64,000 nt of DNA from NCBI GenBank assembly GCA_948099385.1, contig CANUEZ040000183.1:434001-498000 (forward strand), written 5' to 3'. How positions within the stretch are numbered: position 1 is the stretch's first letter; each line of letters begins with the position of its first letter. Below are positions 42,698 through 55,771 of the stretch, piece by piece. The DNA comes from Fasciola hepatica. Its lineage: Eukaryota > Platyhelminthes > Trematoda > Plagiorchiida > Fasciolidae. The translations under genes and the position numbers were made by a program. The notes under the pieces are model-generated. The model was given only the letters and a program-made list of their open reading frames with translations. It did not search any database and was not told where the DNA came from.

Positions 42698-43028
42698 ACA
42701 AGTGTAGAGAATTCCGTGGATTGCATCTTAACCAATTGGTATCTAAAACCCCTGTTATTATTATGTTGAAAGCACATTTAAACAGTTCACTTAAAAAGTT
42801 TTAACCAGTTTATGCCCAAGGTGACTAAATGCCAAGAGTTAAATATCACTGATCACTCCATACAACTGGAGTTCTAAATGATACGCTGCACATTTCTTGA
42901 GTTTGTCACAGTTCAACTAAGATTGTTCCCTTTCTTTTTCGTCACTTAAATAACGGTACTGGGGCCAACCAATCATGGTGATTTATCTTCTGGGTCAAAA
43001 ACACTATCAAAACAATCGAAAAACACAG

Positions 43029-43138
43029 AAAAACCCCGAATTGTACGGCCGCCTGAATCAGTGGCTACTACGGTCGGTCAGTCCGTCCTCTTTGTCTGCT
43101 TAGTGGAGGGGAATCCAGCACCCAAGGTTCAATGGAAA
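43029..43138 (+). CDS. LAR: LAR-like receptor, Ig1 first half
   Basis: This exon encodes the A to C strands of the first Ig domain, starting KPRIVRPPESVATTVGQSV and ending in EGNPAPKVQW then Lys. The first disulfide cysteine is in LFVC (43097-43099) and the core tryptophan is at 43133-43135. Human LAR Ig1 has the same layout (a KxPEDQ-type start, SFVC, GEPKPRITW). The acceptor is acacag at 43023-43028, the only AG between the stop at 42947 and the homology. The pyrimidine stretch lies about 80 bases upstream, so the acceptor is less certain than the donor (AAA|gtgagt at 43139). It enters in phase 1 and leaves in phase 0, matching its neighbour. Confidence 0.85.
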
Positions 43139-44249
43139 GTGAGTTCTGTTGGGCAATTTCTTGACTCATTGACTGTTCTATAAGTGTTTACGGTGCAAAA
43201 ACTTTTTTCTGTCGGGTTGTAGAAAAAGAAGTCGTTAGCAAGCAAAATTTTGTACCCCACGAGATTAAGGTTTGTACTAGTTTATATGCATCGTCCCATC
43301 AAAATGTTTTACGGGATTTTCCACAGCGTTCAACAGAGCGAACTATCCAAACGTCTATTCACTATCCGTCATCTGCTTCAAATGTCCAGACATTTTTTCG
43401 AATTGGAGGACTTTGCTGGTATCCGTCCATATTCTGCAGTGAAATGTTAGAATTAGCTCAGCCGAATATTAGGTTATCTCCATCTTTTTCAAACCCATAA
43501 TCGCCTGTCACTCAGATAAAAGAGAAGGATTACAAGGTTCGATGGGAAGTAGGGTTGGAAAAACTTCTTAAGACAGGTAGCTCAAGCAAGTAATCACACT
43601 GTCGCAATAATACTACCCCGGATAGATTACTCTGATTTGAAAAACAGAAATTGAGGTTTTTCGTCTTGTATGGACTATTGTCCATTATGGGGTGCAGTGA
43701 AAACGTGCTCATTTATCAATTATAGGTCAAACATCAGGTCCACTGAAGTTTTATCTTCTATGAAACAGGTATTTTAGGGAGCTTCACTCTACCCGGGCTC
43801 GCAAAGTTATTTCATATTACTGATGTAAAATATAGAAAATCGAAATCTGTTTAAACCACATACCACATGGAAAGCCTGCTTGGTAGTAGCTATCTGAACA
43901 TAAACTAGTGCTACTTTCTGCTCTGTACTCGGGAGTTTACAAAAAGAAATTATTTCCCCCTGTGTTTGCTTGCTGTATAAATCGATGCCAATCGGTTTGT
44001 CCTTTATGTCACGTACTGACAGAGTTTTAAAAAGCTGAGACGTTTCCCACATTTCTTCGTAGTCTGTTGCTCATAATTAGAAGCATTATCCCTGTACTGT
44101 CTTATCCAGAAGTTTATCTTCTTACTGTGAACAACTAATCTTTCTCTGTAGAGTTTATTTGTAGCCATTACAAATTTACCCGTGAATTTTCGTGGGCAAG
44201 TAGCCCCAAATAACTGTCAACGTTTCATCCAACAACTGTTAATTCCCAG
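43139..44249 (+). other. Intron within Ig1, phase 0
   Basis: An intron of 1111 bases starting gtgagt and ending ttcccag. It separates the C strand tryptophan from the rest of Ig1. Nothing else is recognised inside. Confidence 0.85.
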
Positions 44250-44433
44250 GTTTCCGGTACCGATGTGTCAGAGGCTAGATTTGGAAAAACCGTGCGAGCC
44301 CCCAGAGGATCAGTACTCCGAGTCACGAACGCGCTGCCCAGTCACAACGGTGCGGTCATTACTTGTACAGCCACAAACGCTTTAGGGCACGCGGAACAGA
44401 GCGCCAACCTCATTGTTTACGCAGACGAAAGTG
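44250..44433 (+). CDS. LAR: LAR-like receptor, Ig1 second half
   Basis: This exon encodes the C' to G strands of Ig1: VSGTDVSEARFGK, SVLRVTNALP, then VITCTATNALGHAEQSANL and a short acidic linker (YADES). It corresponds to the LAR segment with SVLRI and YECTATNSLGE. The acceptor is ttcccag|G and the donor is GTG|gtgagt, with phase 0 in and phase 1 out. The second disulfide cysteine is in VITC. Two departures from the family are visible. The lysine-rich loop after the core tryptophan is missing, and the tyrosine two residues before the second cysteine is isoleucine. An open frame continues to 44615, but that part lies beyond the donor and reads as intron. Confidence 0.9.
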
Positions 44434-47400
44434 GTGAGTGCAGTCCTGGCATTTATTCTCGCGTTACTAGAAAATTGATCACAGTTTTCTGCTGTCTTTT
44501 GGTGACAACAAGTGAGCCCAAAAAGTGGAAAGCGAGTATCCAATCACTTTTCCTAATTTTTCGCCTAATCAAGTGCAATAGTAAGGGCAAAGTCTTGCAA
44601 CGGAAGCAAAATTGAATTACAATCATTTTCTCGGTGGAAATTCTTTCCTTCTTAGGACAACAACAAGATAAGGATCCGAATATGTAAAAATTTGGTATAC
44701 CACGGTCATTTGCGAACTCAGTGCGCACCGATGTTACAGAAAGTACAATATGACAGTGTAGTAGACCGAATTTAAAGCTCATGCGATGCAATCGGCAGAA
44801 AAGGATGGGATTGCTTGGTAGTTGAAAAAACAAATTGGGATTTCGTTGAAAACACACTCATATGCTAACCACCGGTTGAGGCATCGTGAAAATCACCGTC
44901 CCCCTCAACCCCAACACGTTGTCTCAGAAGAAGTGGTCAGATTTACTCCACATTTAACCACGTATTGTCATTCCTTATTTTACATGAATACTAAGATGGA
45001 ACTCGGTATCGTGTGTAACGGATTTAGTGCAGTCAAATGTTACATTTAGTTATCTTCGAGAGTAATTTTCCAATAAAATCCACATGGAAACATAAAAAAA
45101 TGAATTATATGACATCACTCGATTCGTCATTCAAAAATAATTTCGTAAACTCCGTGGTCATGGAAACTTCTATTTCGTTTCTTAAATAAACCTTAGTAAC
45201 TACACAAAAAAAGATCATCAAAATGGCTCTTTATTTACCATTCGAAGTTTTGATTCAGATTTATTTTCGGTGAAAACTTTGTAAATCTAAAGTGCTTCCA
45301 GTAGGAAACTATCTGGGCAAACCTTGAATTTGCAAAGAAAACCCCACTGTTAATAGCAGTTTTGAACTGCCACGGAACCGATTAGAATTTAGCAGAGGTG
45401 ATTATTTTCCCCATCAGAGTCCAGAAATCTTCTTTTTGTGTAGTGAAGACAGTTAGCCGAAAATATCTCTCACCATCCCGAATTCGTTTTCATTTTATCA
45501 GGAAAGTGAATTGGCACGGCTTTGTTTGTTTTTCACACTGATGTACATAACAGAGTGAGCAACATCATTCCGATGTAAATAACATTCTGCTTTTTAAATT
45601 TGTCGGTGTATGTCATCAGATAAGCTTCTTAAAACTTTATGTAGTTATAGTTTATTGCTAGATCTCTATGGAAATTATTGAGATAAGATCGATTTCAGTT
45701 CCAATCTGTTAACATAAATTTTAAACTCACATGTGACCTGTTAGGCAGGTGTGACCTTGGTTACCAATGTGAAATAATCTGAGAGTGAACGCGGTCTTAA
45801 TAAATGTCCGACTGGTTAAAACTGTGCTCCGAAAAGGCCACGTTATAAAAGCTAAATAATTACACAGTTTTCAACCGGCCGCCCTTCATGGATCAAGCTT
45901 TAATTCCGAATGATTCAGTTTCATCTGAGAAACAGGCAAAAAGAGATTCTCATCAAGGGAATATTCTGTGTATTTATCGATGAATCATTATTTTCATTGG
46001 CCAGACCACATTATAAATCAGACCTCAAAAAAACTTTTTGCACCAAAACAGTCATACTAATATCAAACAAACCGACCATTTTTTATTCATTTTCTACTCC
46101 CACCATAACTAGTTTGTAATCACAAAAATATTTCTGTGATCGAGCAAAAGAGAAGGACGCCTTATAGCAAAGACGTATTTAACCGTCCTTTCAGTTGCAA
46201 ACACTGTTCAGTGTTCCGCCGTGTAAAGCGCCGGTATTCACCAATTCGAAGCAAATCTTTCTCGTGCAGCGGCTTTTGTAAAGGGGGTCTCGGTTGTTGG
46301 CATAAAAAACCCGTTTGCGAGACAGAAGTTTCCATTACCTGATTTATTCAAAAGAGAGTGAAAACGCTCAGATCTCAAGCCAGAGTTCAGATAAAAAAAG
46401 GTTGAAATGTCCCAGTTCTCAGCCCAAAGTATAACTTCAAAGAAAACTCTACTTTTAAAATTGATGACCTCATCCTATCCTCTGCAGACTTCTGAGAAAT
46501 CATTTTCCTCGGAATGTCAAATACATATTTATCTCTGAAAAGATGTATCCAAATCGACTTGCCATGTGTATTAAAAAATTATGACATTTATTTCCTCCAA
46601 ATCTTTTGGCTAAAGTCCTGTACGAACAGTTTCATATAAAGGTTTTTAGGGACAAAGAATTGAATGGCAAATAGAACTTCAAGCTTTTCGAGCCGCATGA
46701 GGAGTTTTTCGCGGTTTCCGCTTGGAACTCACAAGATAGTGATGTCTTATTTGAGTACAAACGTGGAATGATATAGTGTGAAATTGAGCGGATTCCCCCA
46801 TTCCGACATCGGGCGAAACTGTGGCTCATTCAAAATCCTAATCCATAGCATCTTCACCAGACAGCCTACATTTTAAGCTGATGGATCAGTTATTCCTTAT
46901 TTTGAAAGGTGCACTTATTGTCCAGTCTAAAATCTAGACCGAAGAGCCAAATTGAATTATGCAAGTCACTTTACATGCTCACTCTATTTCACGTCTGAAG
47001 AGGCTGAAAATTTTTACCACGGACTGGAGTTGGCCCATTGATGAATTTAACGTGGGTGGCGAATTCCGAACAACAGTATCTAGATGAATACGACTGTTCG
47101 AGGAAACGATCACAACCCTATTAACACGTTCACCAACACACACACTTACAAGAGAGTGAGAGAGAGAGTAAACAGAAATGAGAGGAACTATGAAAGGTTC
47201 TATCGGGGCTACTTTTGCGGCCCAAATCACTTACTTGCTTCGAGCCTTTCACAGTTTGTAGTCTCTGTTTTTTCCGTCACTTCGATGTAAACATTTCATG
47301 AACCTTCTCGTTCATGTTCCCTGGATATTCGATTTGGAGGCTGGCAAGAAAAACGTAACCTATTCATCAGTATCAATGTCTCATCGGTCTGCAATCTTTT

Positions 47401-47738
47401 AATTACGCTTCAACGCTTATCTTGTGTAGATGTGATACGCAAAGTATTCCGATAACTAGTCTTTCTGAAGATATGGTCATCTGTGATCAGTAAACGCCAT
47501 CATGGGAGAATATCTCAAAGTGGCACGTCTTTGTTTGTTGGGAAAACAAAAAAAAGCTAAACCGATGACTACACTGAAAAATATCCGCTTTTTGAAAAAA
47601 CTGAGAAGATGGAATACGATAGTAAATCACAGTAACTTAGATGATACGGTAGTCTTAAAATATGGTGAAAGTGATTGCATTTTCTGACTACAGTAACACG
47701 GTTGTTTTCAATAAAGTTCACAGTCCTAGTAAACTTTG

Positions 47739-47880
47739 GTAGTAGCAGTTTTCTACTATTATCAGTAGTAGTAGTGGTAACAGATGTAGCCATGGTAGTG
47801 GTATTATTATTATTAGAAGTGGTAGTAGTAGTAGTAGTACTCCGAGCAGTTGTTATTGTTGAAGTAGTAGTAATAGAGTA
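47739..47880. repeat. GTA/ATT triplet repeat cluster
   Basis: Clusters of gta, gtg and att triplets span about 140 bases in the large intron. The plus-strand frame through it (valine-rich) is a by-product of the repeat. Confidence 0.85.
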
Positions 47881-50800
47881 AATAAGTAAATTTTGGTAAG
47901 AGTGTTTCAGCCACTTTTCTCCGAAATATCACTCAACACAAAGAAGATGATTGCTTTGAGCTTGTTTATTACTTTCAAGATAATAGGAAGACGAAACCTC
48001 TGTTCTATTGCGTAAGCTAGTATGTCTGGATGAAAAATCGTTAGGACATTACCTGTGATTTACAAGCCGTTGCTATGGTTATCGGTTAGTTCATTACAAT
48101 TACAGTTTTCTTGGCAATCGGTCGACCAAACTTGTACCCAGCTATATGGTGAACTTGTGAAATCCAAGGTGAAAACGGTTTACAAGAATGTGAAGAAAGA
48201 AATACTCTGCTTTCATCATAGTTGTACTAAACTAGCAGCACATCCTGCGGAACAAGCTCATTATTTCACCGACAGTTAACTCGCGGTGAACAAAAATACA
48301 AGACCAATATAACATGCAAGTGAATTTTCCATTTTATACGATTCAGGCTCCTTGTGCCAACAATACTTTCTCTCAATATAAAACTCGTTCAAATAAACCA
48401 GACCACCGTCATGATAACCAACTCATTCGTTCTTTTTGAAACAGTTCTTTATGCAATATCAGCGACTCTCAACTCACGGATAAAATTTAGCAAAGAAACT
48501 CGATGTAGCTATTTCACCTATCGGACTCCACTGAGACTCAAACCCAGGGTGCGTGGTTTTAAACTGCAAATTAACACTATAGGATTTTTGCCTTTTCGTT
48601 AATAGTTTTGCACGGTGAGTTCTTGTGGAACCACCACAGCCACCGATATCTTTTCTGAAAAGGTTTAGGAGAAACGAAGGATTTATCGTCATGGTCCAGC
48701 TACCCCATCAGACAGAACAGCTGGAAACGTAAATAATTTAGTTGAGTATTGATACTGGCCAATGATTCGATTTTTAAGCTAATTAAATCCTTTGATACTG
48801 AAACTGATTGAGTATTTTTTTATAAGTCCATCGCAGTCGGAGGGAAATTTGATAAAGTACAGGAAACAACTTTTTTTGTATGATGCTGCTCGTACATCCT
48901 AATTCGTGTTCCTTAAGTAACACTCCAGAGAGCCTAGAGGATGGAATCCAATCACAAACTTTTCACTGTCTTGTCCCCCTTCTCTCCTCGCACAAACATG
49001 AATCACTGCAATTTTCTTTTCCAGCCACTCGTTGCTTGCGGTCTGCTCAGTTCCACTGATCTTTACACGTAAATGAGATATCTAGTAACCCCACATTAAC
49101 CAAAATCAGGTCAGCACAACGTACTAGAAGCAAAAAGGTATAGAAAATCATCTCATTACCCTCAATCGAGAAATCGTTTGGCGTGTGTCCCCAATCAACT
49201 TCTATGTCAGTTAGAAGCACACGACCACTTTATCCACCCTCTCTCATCCACTCTTTCTCTCCCTCTCTCTCAGTAACAAAAGCACGCAAACATATGCACA
49301 CTCAAACTAGTTTTCTGCTTGGTTAAGCGTTTTCAAACCAGGTTCGGATTCTACCTTTCCGGGATCCGACACCCCCCTAATCACAATTCAGTTCGTCGAG
49401 CATCACTAGCCTGCCTACCGGCCCTTTGACTAAGGCGTCAAGGAAGGTGGCTCTTCTTTTACATCAATAGGGCAAATGGACGAAGAGGGACGAAGACATT
49501 GGATGGGCGACGTGGAATAATGAGAAATAATACGATCTGTTGCAATGCCATATCTCTCGTACGTTAGACAGAATCTACTGCGCCCAAGAGGTTCGTGCAC
49601 ATAGTTGTTCCCTCATCATTGTACCTATGTAATCCGCACACTGCTGTTATAGTTCGGAATGTAACACTGCCATAAGCACGTCTGGTATTGCTTCTGAGGA
49701 CGAAAACATCTACATTAACAACAGACGAAGAGTATTTACTTCCACTGGCTTTTTTCTTCGAAGCTCGACCTTCATGAGCGGAAAATATACTATCTGAATC
49801 TTCAGAGCTGCCTACAACTCCCTACAACACCTCCCCCTCCCTGTTAAAGAATAATAAATCATGAATAACGATGTTGTAGAGCTTGTATGGATTTTTACGC
49901 CAAGCACGGCAGTCTCGGTTTGGACGTTCTGCCGACGCAAATTTTTCCTCAGCTCCGCGATACCATACACTCCTGTTTGCTTCGCACTTGTACCGATCGG
50001 TAGTCAGCTGACTCTACTGACGCACGCACAAGCACGTACGGTCCTTTCGTGTACGGGTTTGATCGTTCACTTCTCGAATACACTAGTCTCCAATAACACC
50101 ACGTCTGTTCTTTCCACTAAAGTATCAAATTGAAAGAAACTTTTTGATTTAATTGAGATGTTTTACTAGCCTACTGAGAAAAATAAGAGTGAGTTCATTC
50201 TAAGTTCACACGGCTTACTTCAGTAAATATTTATTCATTGCTTGTGGGAAGCATTTGTGTCGCCGTACACACTATGAAGCTTTCCTTCATTGCTTAAAGC
50301 CTTTTAACAGACATTTGATATTTGGGAGCATTTGAAGTGGACAAGATATAAGTGATCACGCGGCACGACTGTTTAATTCTCCATTGAAAACCATGAAAGT
50401 ACTGTGCGATGGCTTCTCAAACCTGGATATTCAGAGTGGAGTGAAACTCTACGCACAGCCTCAAAACATCATCTACGAGTGTGTAGTCCTGAACAATTTT
50501 CGTATAAATAATGCCTCTCATCCAGCGTGTTCTTGGCAGATTAGTGGATTACCGACTGATGAGAAAAACAAAAATCTCGGTTGTGTGCACAGAACTTTCG
50601 CAAAATTCCTCGTATTTGTTTTTCGCTTTGTGATGTTTTCATTTGTCCCGTATCGCACCCCGATTACAAGAAAAATTATTGAATGAGTTCACTTTAGCTA
50701 CGTGACCGTAACTCATGTCTAGTTCTATGGAAATATTACCATATTGTCTAATATCATGACTACAGTTAGGAAACTCCAAATTGAACATTACACACTGGAT

Positions 50801-51997
50801 ACTGACTTAGGCAGAATATTGGCATATGCTGATGAGCGATAAAAACAATTTCCTGGTCTCGCCAATCACATACAGCTACTACGGATCACTGAGAATGAAA
50901 CGAAGGGGACGAAAGTTTTCTTCGCTAATCTCATGTTTTATTTAACGATCGGGCACACGAGTTACCATAACTGCTATAAACAGCACCTTACTGTCAATGG
51001 TCATCCGTCAGTACCTTTCTGCAGTGCAAACAATTCTCTTTGGTAAACTTTCTGGAAGATTTGTCAAGGTGTGTTGGAAAACGTCCATTGTAAATTTGCT
51101 TTCACACTATCAACTCCGTAAAAAACATTTTTACCTTTCGATTTCAATGAACAATCGGGAAACATTTCTTCATTCAGTATTGCGTACACTCATTTGAGCA
51201 TTACTAGAATACTATAACGTGATTGGTCTAAATGAACTGTCAGGAATTACCATCGGTGCGTACACAATAAGTTCAGACGGGACAATAAATTACCGTATTA
51301 TGTTCTCAGTCCCATTCATTATCTAAAATGGCTGTGTGTCAAAACGGCATGACAAACCTACCAGCCGGCAAGCTGCTATCTTTTAGGGCTTATGGTGCCA
51401 ACGCACAAGACAATGGATTGCTGTGTAAAAAGCGAAGAATTGTGAACGTGTGTTGCAATTATATATTTCATGTCTAATGCCGCGATTTAACTGACATTTA
51501 CTAGCTAATGTGCTTACGATGAACAGAAAAAACTTACCCTGCATCTGTGCTGGACATTTGTCCGAATCCCAAGATCTCACGCTGTCACGTGCCAACCGTT
51601 TTTCATTGTGCGCCAACCCTCAAATTATTAGGAACAGACAGTACGCAAGCAACGTGATACAGGAATATGAAGTGTATGCACAAAGAAGGACCTGATCATA
51701 ACCCATCTACACCTACCCGTCATCTAGCCGAAATTTATATCAAATACAGAACAGGAAGTCATAGGAAATCAGTTATTTAGCCTTAATTTATAGTTGCGAT
51801 TGTGCTCAGCTGTTCATTAAAGACGCAGACATGGACAGCGTTCTTGGCCTCAACGAATTTCATACATTTCACAGGATTCATACCAATAAAACGACTAAGG
51901 CTTTGACTAACTGAAAGCAAAAGTACACTGACAAAAATAAAGGTAAATTTTGTGGCTTGAATTTATGCGGAACAAAAAGATCCGAATTCCCAACCGC

Positions 51998-52153
51998 GGT
52001 GGTCAAACGGTCAACACAGCGAAATTTAGACATCCCTGTCTCCTGTTCGTACCCTCGCGGAGCTGCCGGATGTTTCCCCCATTTGGCAGTCTCTATTTGC
52101 CCGCAAAACCCTCCCTGAAATACTCCACCATTACAACAGAATAAAAACGAAAG
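51998..52153 (+). mobile_element. tRNA-like SINE, copy 4
   Basis: It has the same order as the other copies: A-box-like ggtggtcaaacggtcaac, B-box-like ctgttcgtaccctc, body tttcccccatttggcag, then ctgaaatactccaccattacaaca. It is clearly diverged and has a longer segment between the two boxes. Confidence 0.6.
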
Positions 52154-52572
52154 TGAAAAAACTGTTGTAGATCATTGTTGGTAATCGGTTTCTTAAAACC
52201 GGATGCCTACAACGTCAACCTTCAAGAGGTGAAGTAATTGAAATTCATCAGGCCGGAAATGATCAAGTGGTAGGAAATCTATCTTAAATGCAAGCTTCCT
52301 AGGTAATAATAAGTGAGTTTCATCTAGCAAAGAAACGAACAGAGCGTGTAAGTCAAGAGTTCTATCATGACTATCCATTGCGTATCGCTCATTCACTAAT
52401 TCAGGTATTTCCCTACTTGAGTTTAACAGAGCCGCTCATGCAGGGTCAAACATAAATTGTTTGTTTCAATTTCTATCCTACCGAAACCGCAGATAAGTAA
52501 ATTTTGTGATATTCCCGTTCTTCATACATCTATTCACTTACCTAATTCATCCTAATCTGTTCCCTTAAACAG

Positions 52573-52743
52573 CTGCTCCCCCCGGTTACCCGCGATTTTT
52601 GAACTCTTTCTCTGTGATCGTGGCCAAAAAGAATGCAGCCGTGGAACTGGAATGTCGAGCCAGTGGGGATCCACAACCAGAGATTGATTGGTACAAAAAT
52701 AGTGTTCCGGTTGATTTGACCAATCCGCGATTTGAAAAACTGA
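52573..52743 (+). CDS. LAR: LAR-like receptor, Ig2 first half
   Basis: The exon follows acceptor ccttaaacag and ends at donor CTGA|gtaagt, phase 1 at both sides. With the split codon it reads Ala-APPGYPRFLNSFSVIV, then AAVELECRASGDPQPEIDWY, then KNSVPVDLTNPRFEKL. This follows human LAR closely ([31 protein letters not shown], RIKQL). The first disulfide cysteine is in LEC and the core tryptophan in IDWY. The 3' end falls where vertebrate LAR-type genes insert the mini-exon meA inside Ig2. Confidence 0.93.
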
Positions 52744-54316
52744 GTAAGTTCATTTGTTGACATGTTTCATTTACACCACTTCACTTGCTCTATTGGCGCT
52801 CGCTCTCGTAGACTGCCTAAAAATAACTGTGGATGTCTGACATTGAATCTTTCTACAAATCAGAATGAACACTGGGTTGAATTTGTTCCATCCTTTGGTT
52901 TAATCCATAATAATTCATTCAAACTTTCGAAAATCAATAAGTTGTCTTAGGGCACATGTGCTGCGTGGTTTACTCATAGTAAGCAAATCACAGAATTATA
53001 TAAAATTAGTCTGAAAGTGTCTGGTGAATGTAGGCGGTACAAGTTGGTCCCTGGGAGCAATTCACTTTTAATAAGCTTGGTGTTTGATCTATTTAGTCTA
53101 GAAATGCAATGGGTTTTAAATAAAATGAGCCTTTATTATCTACTGACAGTACAATACTCCACATTTCACGAAGTAATGTTTATCACATCGAACCTACTAG
53201 ATTTGTTAGGACAACTGGTTGTAGAATTGACTTACGAAAAGGCGAAGTATGCGATTCTTTCATTGTGACTCAAGAACGACCGGGAGATGGTCAATGAAGA
53301 TCCACGAAAGCCCACTTGATTCAGTTTAGCAAGCATTCAAGTAGTTAGGTCATAGTCCTAGCAGAGGTTTTCCGCAAAACTTGAAGTATCCAATATTGGA
53401 ATGTTTCCTCGTTTTACACTTACTTATAGACAACAATGAGGAATATTTTCACTACTCTAAAGCACGTTGTCGTTGACCTCAACTGTAGAGGTACTCGACT
53501 AAGGTGGTGTGGGGAAATAATATAGCTTTCAATAGTAGCGTTCAGAAACCAATCGGCTGATCGATAAATTTGTAAACCCAAGGAAACTGATTGACATCCC
53601 AAGGGGAAATAAATTTGCCCGATAACATTTTTCACAGATTAAGGAATCGTTACTGGTAGTCAAGCTGCTCTCTGATTCGAACCATATCCAAAACTGATGG
53701 TCGACACTTCGCGGAGAAACTGCAGATGACTTCGCTACAAATATTTACGTGAATGAAGTAGTCTCTACAGGCTTTGCTAACGTTTTTGAGTATCACTGAA
53801 GTATCTTCAGTGGAACTGAGTGTTTAAATTTACAGGTAAAATGATTCAAAGCTTCGTCGTACTTCAGGCAGCACAATTATTTGATAAATCACCGTTCAGC
53901 ATCCGTATGACAGTTGTAGTGAACTGAACTGACAATCCGTATCGAAACTGCCCCCACCCAAAACTATGCGAACAAAAGTAGCAAGAAGACCAAGGACGCG
54001 AAATAGCACGTTAAATGTATTGCAAAGCGGGCTCGTAGAAATATGTTTAGTTAAAGAATATAATTGATAAACTGGATGGCCAATCACAGGGAGCTTTTGA
54101 CGGTCTTGTCTGCGGCAGTCCCGATTGGTTGTGGCTCATCCGTGTACGTGGTTATGAAGCTATGTCCAGCCGTATCACGTGCGACAGCTGCTTAATCACC
54201 ACATTCCGCTACCTCAGAAATAGTGGATCAAGGTTTCCCGGTCATGAGAACACCAACTGCAGATTCTTAATTGACCATTCAGACAAACCGAAGAAAGAAA
54301 GAGGGAGACAGCTTTG

Positions 54317-54318
<2 letters not shown>

Positions 54319-54355
<37 letters not shown>

Positions 54356-54371
54356 ATATATATATATATAA
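54319..54371. repeat. (TA)n microsatellite
   Basis: A TA dinucleotide run interrupted once by CCA at 54354-54356. Confidence 0.95.
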
Positions 54372-55381
54372 TGCAGAAAAAAAGTAAGAGCTTTTGCGAA
54401 TACTTTATCTACTAGATAATGATAAAAGCTGTATCGTCTCTGTTTTCGACAACAAATGTCGATGCTGTAAGATGTTCCGAGTTATTTGAGAACACTTTCA
54501 CACAGGGGAAATTGCCTGTCTTGTCTACCGTATTTAGTTTATTTAAGCGGCACAGGGTCCAGAAGTGATAACGGACAAGATAGAAAAGTGACGTTTATTT
54601 GGGGTAGCTGGTGCAACTGCAAAGTCAATAGTGAAAATCTTTGGTCACAACCAGACAGACTTCACTGTCCTCCATGTCTTTGTTCAAAATTGTGTAGATA
54701 GAGTATTTTTGTCGGTAAGAATTTATTGAGGAACAGTTCAAACTGTATACTGATGCACAAACACTTACCACATTTGGTAGTTTGCTACAGCGTTATTACC
54801 ATAGCGATCTATGCATTAGTTATCAGTCTAATTCTTCTCAAAATAATCAAATCCTAAGTACAACTTATCATCCACACGCAGATGTTTCTCCAAATGAAGC
54901 TTGAAAACAAAATAAAACATCATGTATTCGTTCAGTAACCTAGCCGAGTTTAGCCAAAAAGAGAATGTCGTTCTTTTTATCTATGCTCGCTACTTAAACC
55001 AGTGTAACGCTTACCTCATCCAACAGTCTTAAACACACACACACACAAGATCACCGAATTCAACAAAAGTCACGCGACTATGTTGCTCGGTGGCCTTTTT
55101 GTCAGCAATCACTTTCCTATTATTATCATCATCAACAACATTCCTATCACTGCAATCATTTGACCACCACTATTACCATCAATATAATCATCCTCGTGAT
55201 TTCATTTTGCTCACTTCCTACTTCCGCTATCAGAACGGTAATCCTCACTCTTTAGGACGAATCGACCCAAATACGAACTTGCTTGTGTCGAGTGAACGTT
55301 TGACAATTATTAAATTCCGAGATGAATAGCATCTCAACCACTATTATTACTATAAAGGTAATAATTAAAGGTTGTTTGCCG

Positions 55382-55382
<1 letters not shown>

Positions 55383-55441
<59 letters not shown>
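55383..55441. repeat. (TA)n microsatellite
   Basis: About 59 bases of pure TA, the longest uninterrupted run in the window. It stands immediately left of the block carrying the hammerhead-like motif. Confidence 0.95.
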
Positions 55442-55443
<2 letters not shown>

Positions 55444-55636
55444 TCACTAGGACCTATTGTGAATCGTCTGACATGCGAGGACATAGTCTTCATCAAAGAG
55501 CCCACAAATGGATCACAACTGTGATTTCTGGTAATTATTCGCCTCTAGGTCACTGCTAACCCAACGAACAACGAGGCTGCATGTGAAAGCGCTCATACTA
55601 ATAGTTAGTGGTATGTGAGGGTGTGCACAAAATTTC

Positions 55637-55679
55637 GCGTACCTGATGAGCGACAACAACCACGAAACCGGTCGTGTGC
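55637..55679 (+). ncRNA. Hammerhead-ribozyme-like motif (type I layout), probably decayed
   Basis: The conserved core boxes are present in the right order: CTGATGA (55643-55649), GAAA (55664-55667) and TC before the cleavage point (55672-55673). Helix I forms six pairs between GCGTAC (55637-55642) and GTGTGC (55674-55679), two of them G-U. Helix III is a minimal palindrome, ACCGGT (55667-55672), as in the compact hammerheads of schistosome satellites and Penelope-like elements. Helix II (55650-55663) is poor, with only two isolated G-C pairs, so activity is doubtful. It lies between two (TA)n tracts, consistent with a repeat-borne element. Confidence 0.4.
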
Positions 55680-55723
55680 TCAAGAGGAAATCTTGTCCAC
55701 ACTTTTGCATATTACTACTATCA

Positions 55724-55771
55724 ATATACATATACATATATATATATATACATGTAAAAATATATATATGG
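55724..55771. repeat. TA/CA-rich microsatellite
   Basis: Interrupted tracts of atatac and tatata with a short aaaa spacer. Together with the tract at 55383-55441 it brackets the hammerhead-like block. Confidence 0.85.

Larger units (their letters stand above)
38327..43028 (+). other. Intron or spacer between the Gln-rich exon and Ig1
   Basis: About 4.7 kb with many stops in all frames and no recognised exon. It holds a (TG)n-rich tract near 40936-40970 and a (TA)n tract at 42653-42695. Several minus-strand frames of 70-115 codons occur but show no recognisable domain or splice context. Confidence 0.6.
44434..52572 (+). other. Large intron between Ig1 and Ig2, phase 1
   Basis: About 8.1 kb starting gtgagt and ending aaacag. 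It contains a GTA-type triplet cluster (47739-47880), a CT-rich stretch (49225-49275) and a SINE copy (51998-52153). The stretch 49360-49700 is richer in GC and may be repeat-derived, but I cannot place it. No additional Ig or FN3 coding sequence was found. Confidence 0.75.

Noticed and set aside
44434..44615. Continuation of the Ig1 frame past the donor
   Set aside because: Homology to the Ig domain stops exactly at the gtgagt donor, and the next exon continues the domain order in matching phase.
50384..50686. Plus-strand frame of 100 codons with Cys residues, considered as an extra Ig exon
   Set aside because: No Ig pattern (no core Trp at the right spacing) and no acceptor/donor pair in phase.
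50828..50846. Second ctgatgagcga match to the hammerhead core
   Set aside because: The GAAAC box is missing and no helix I forms.
53670..53690. B-box-like gattcgaacc (minus strand ggttcgaatc)
   Set aside because: No A box at the right distance and no cloverleaf; not a tRNA gene.
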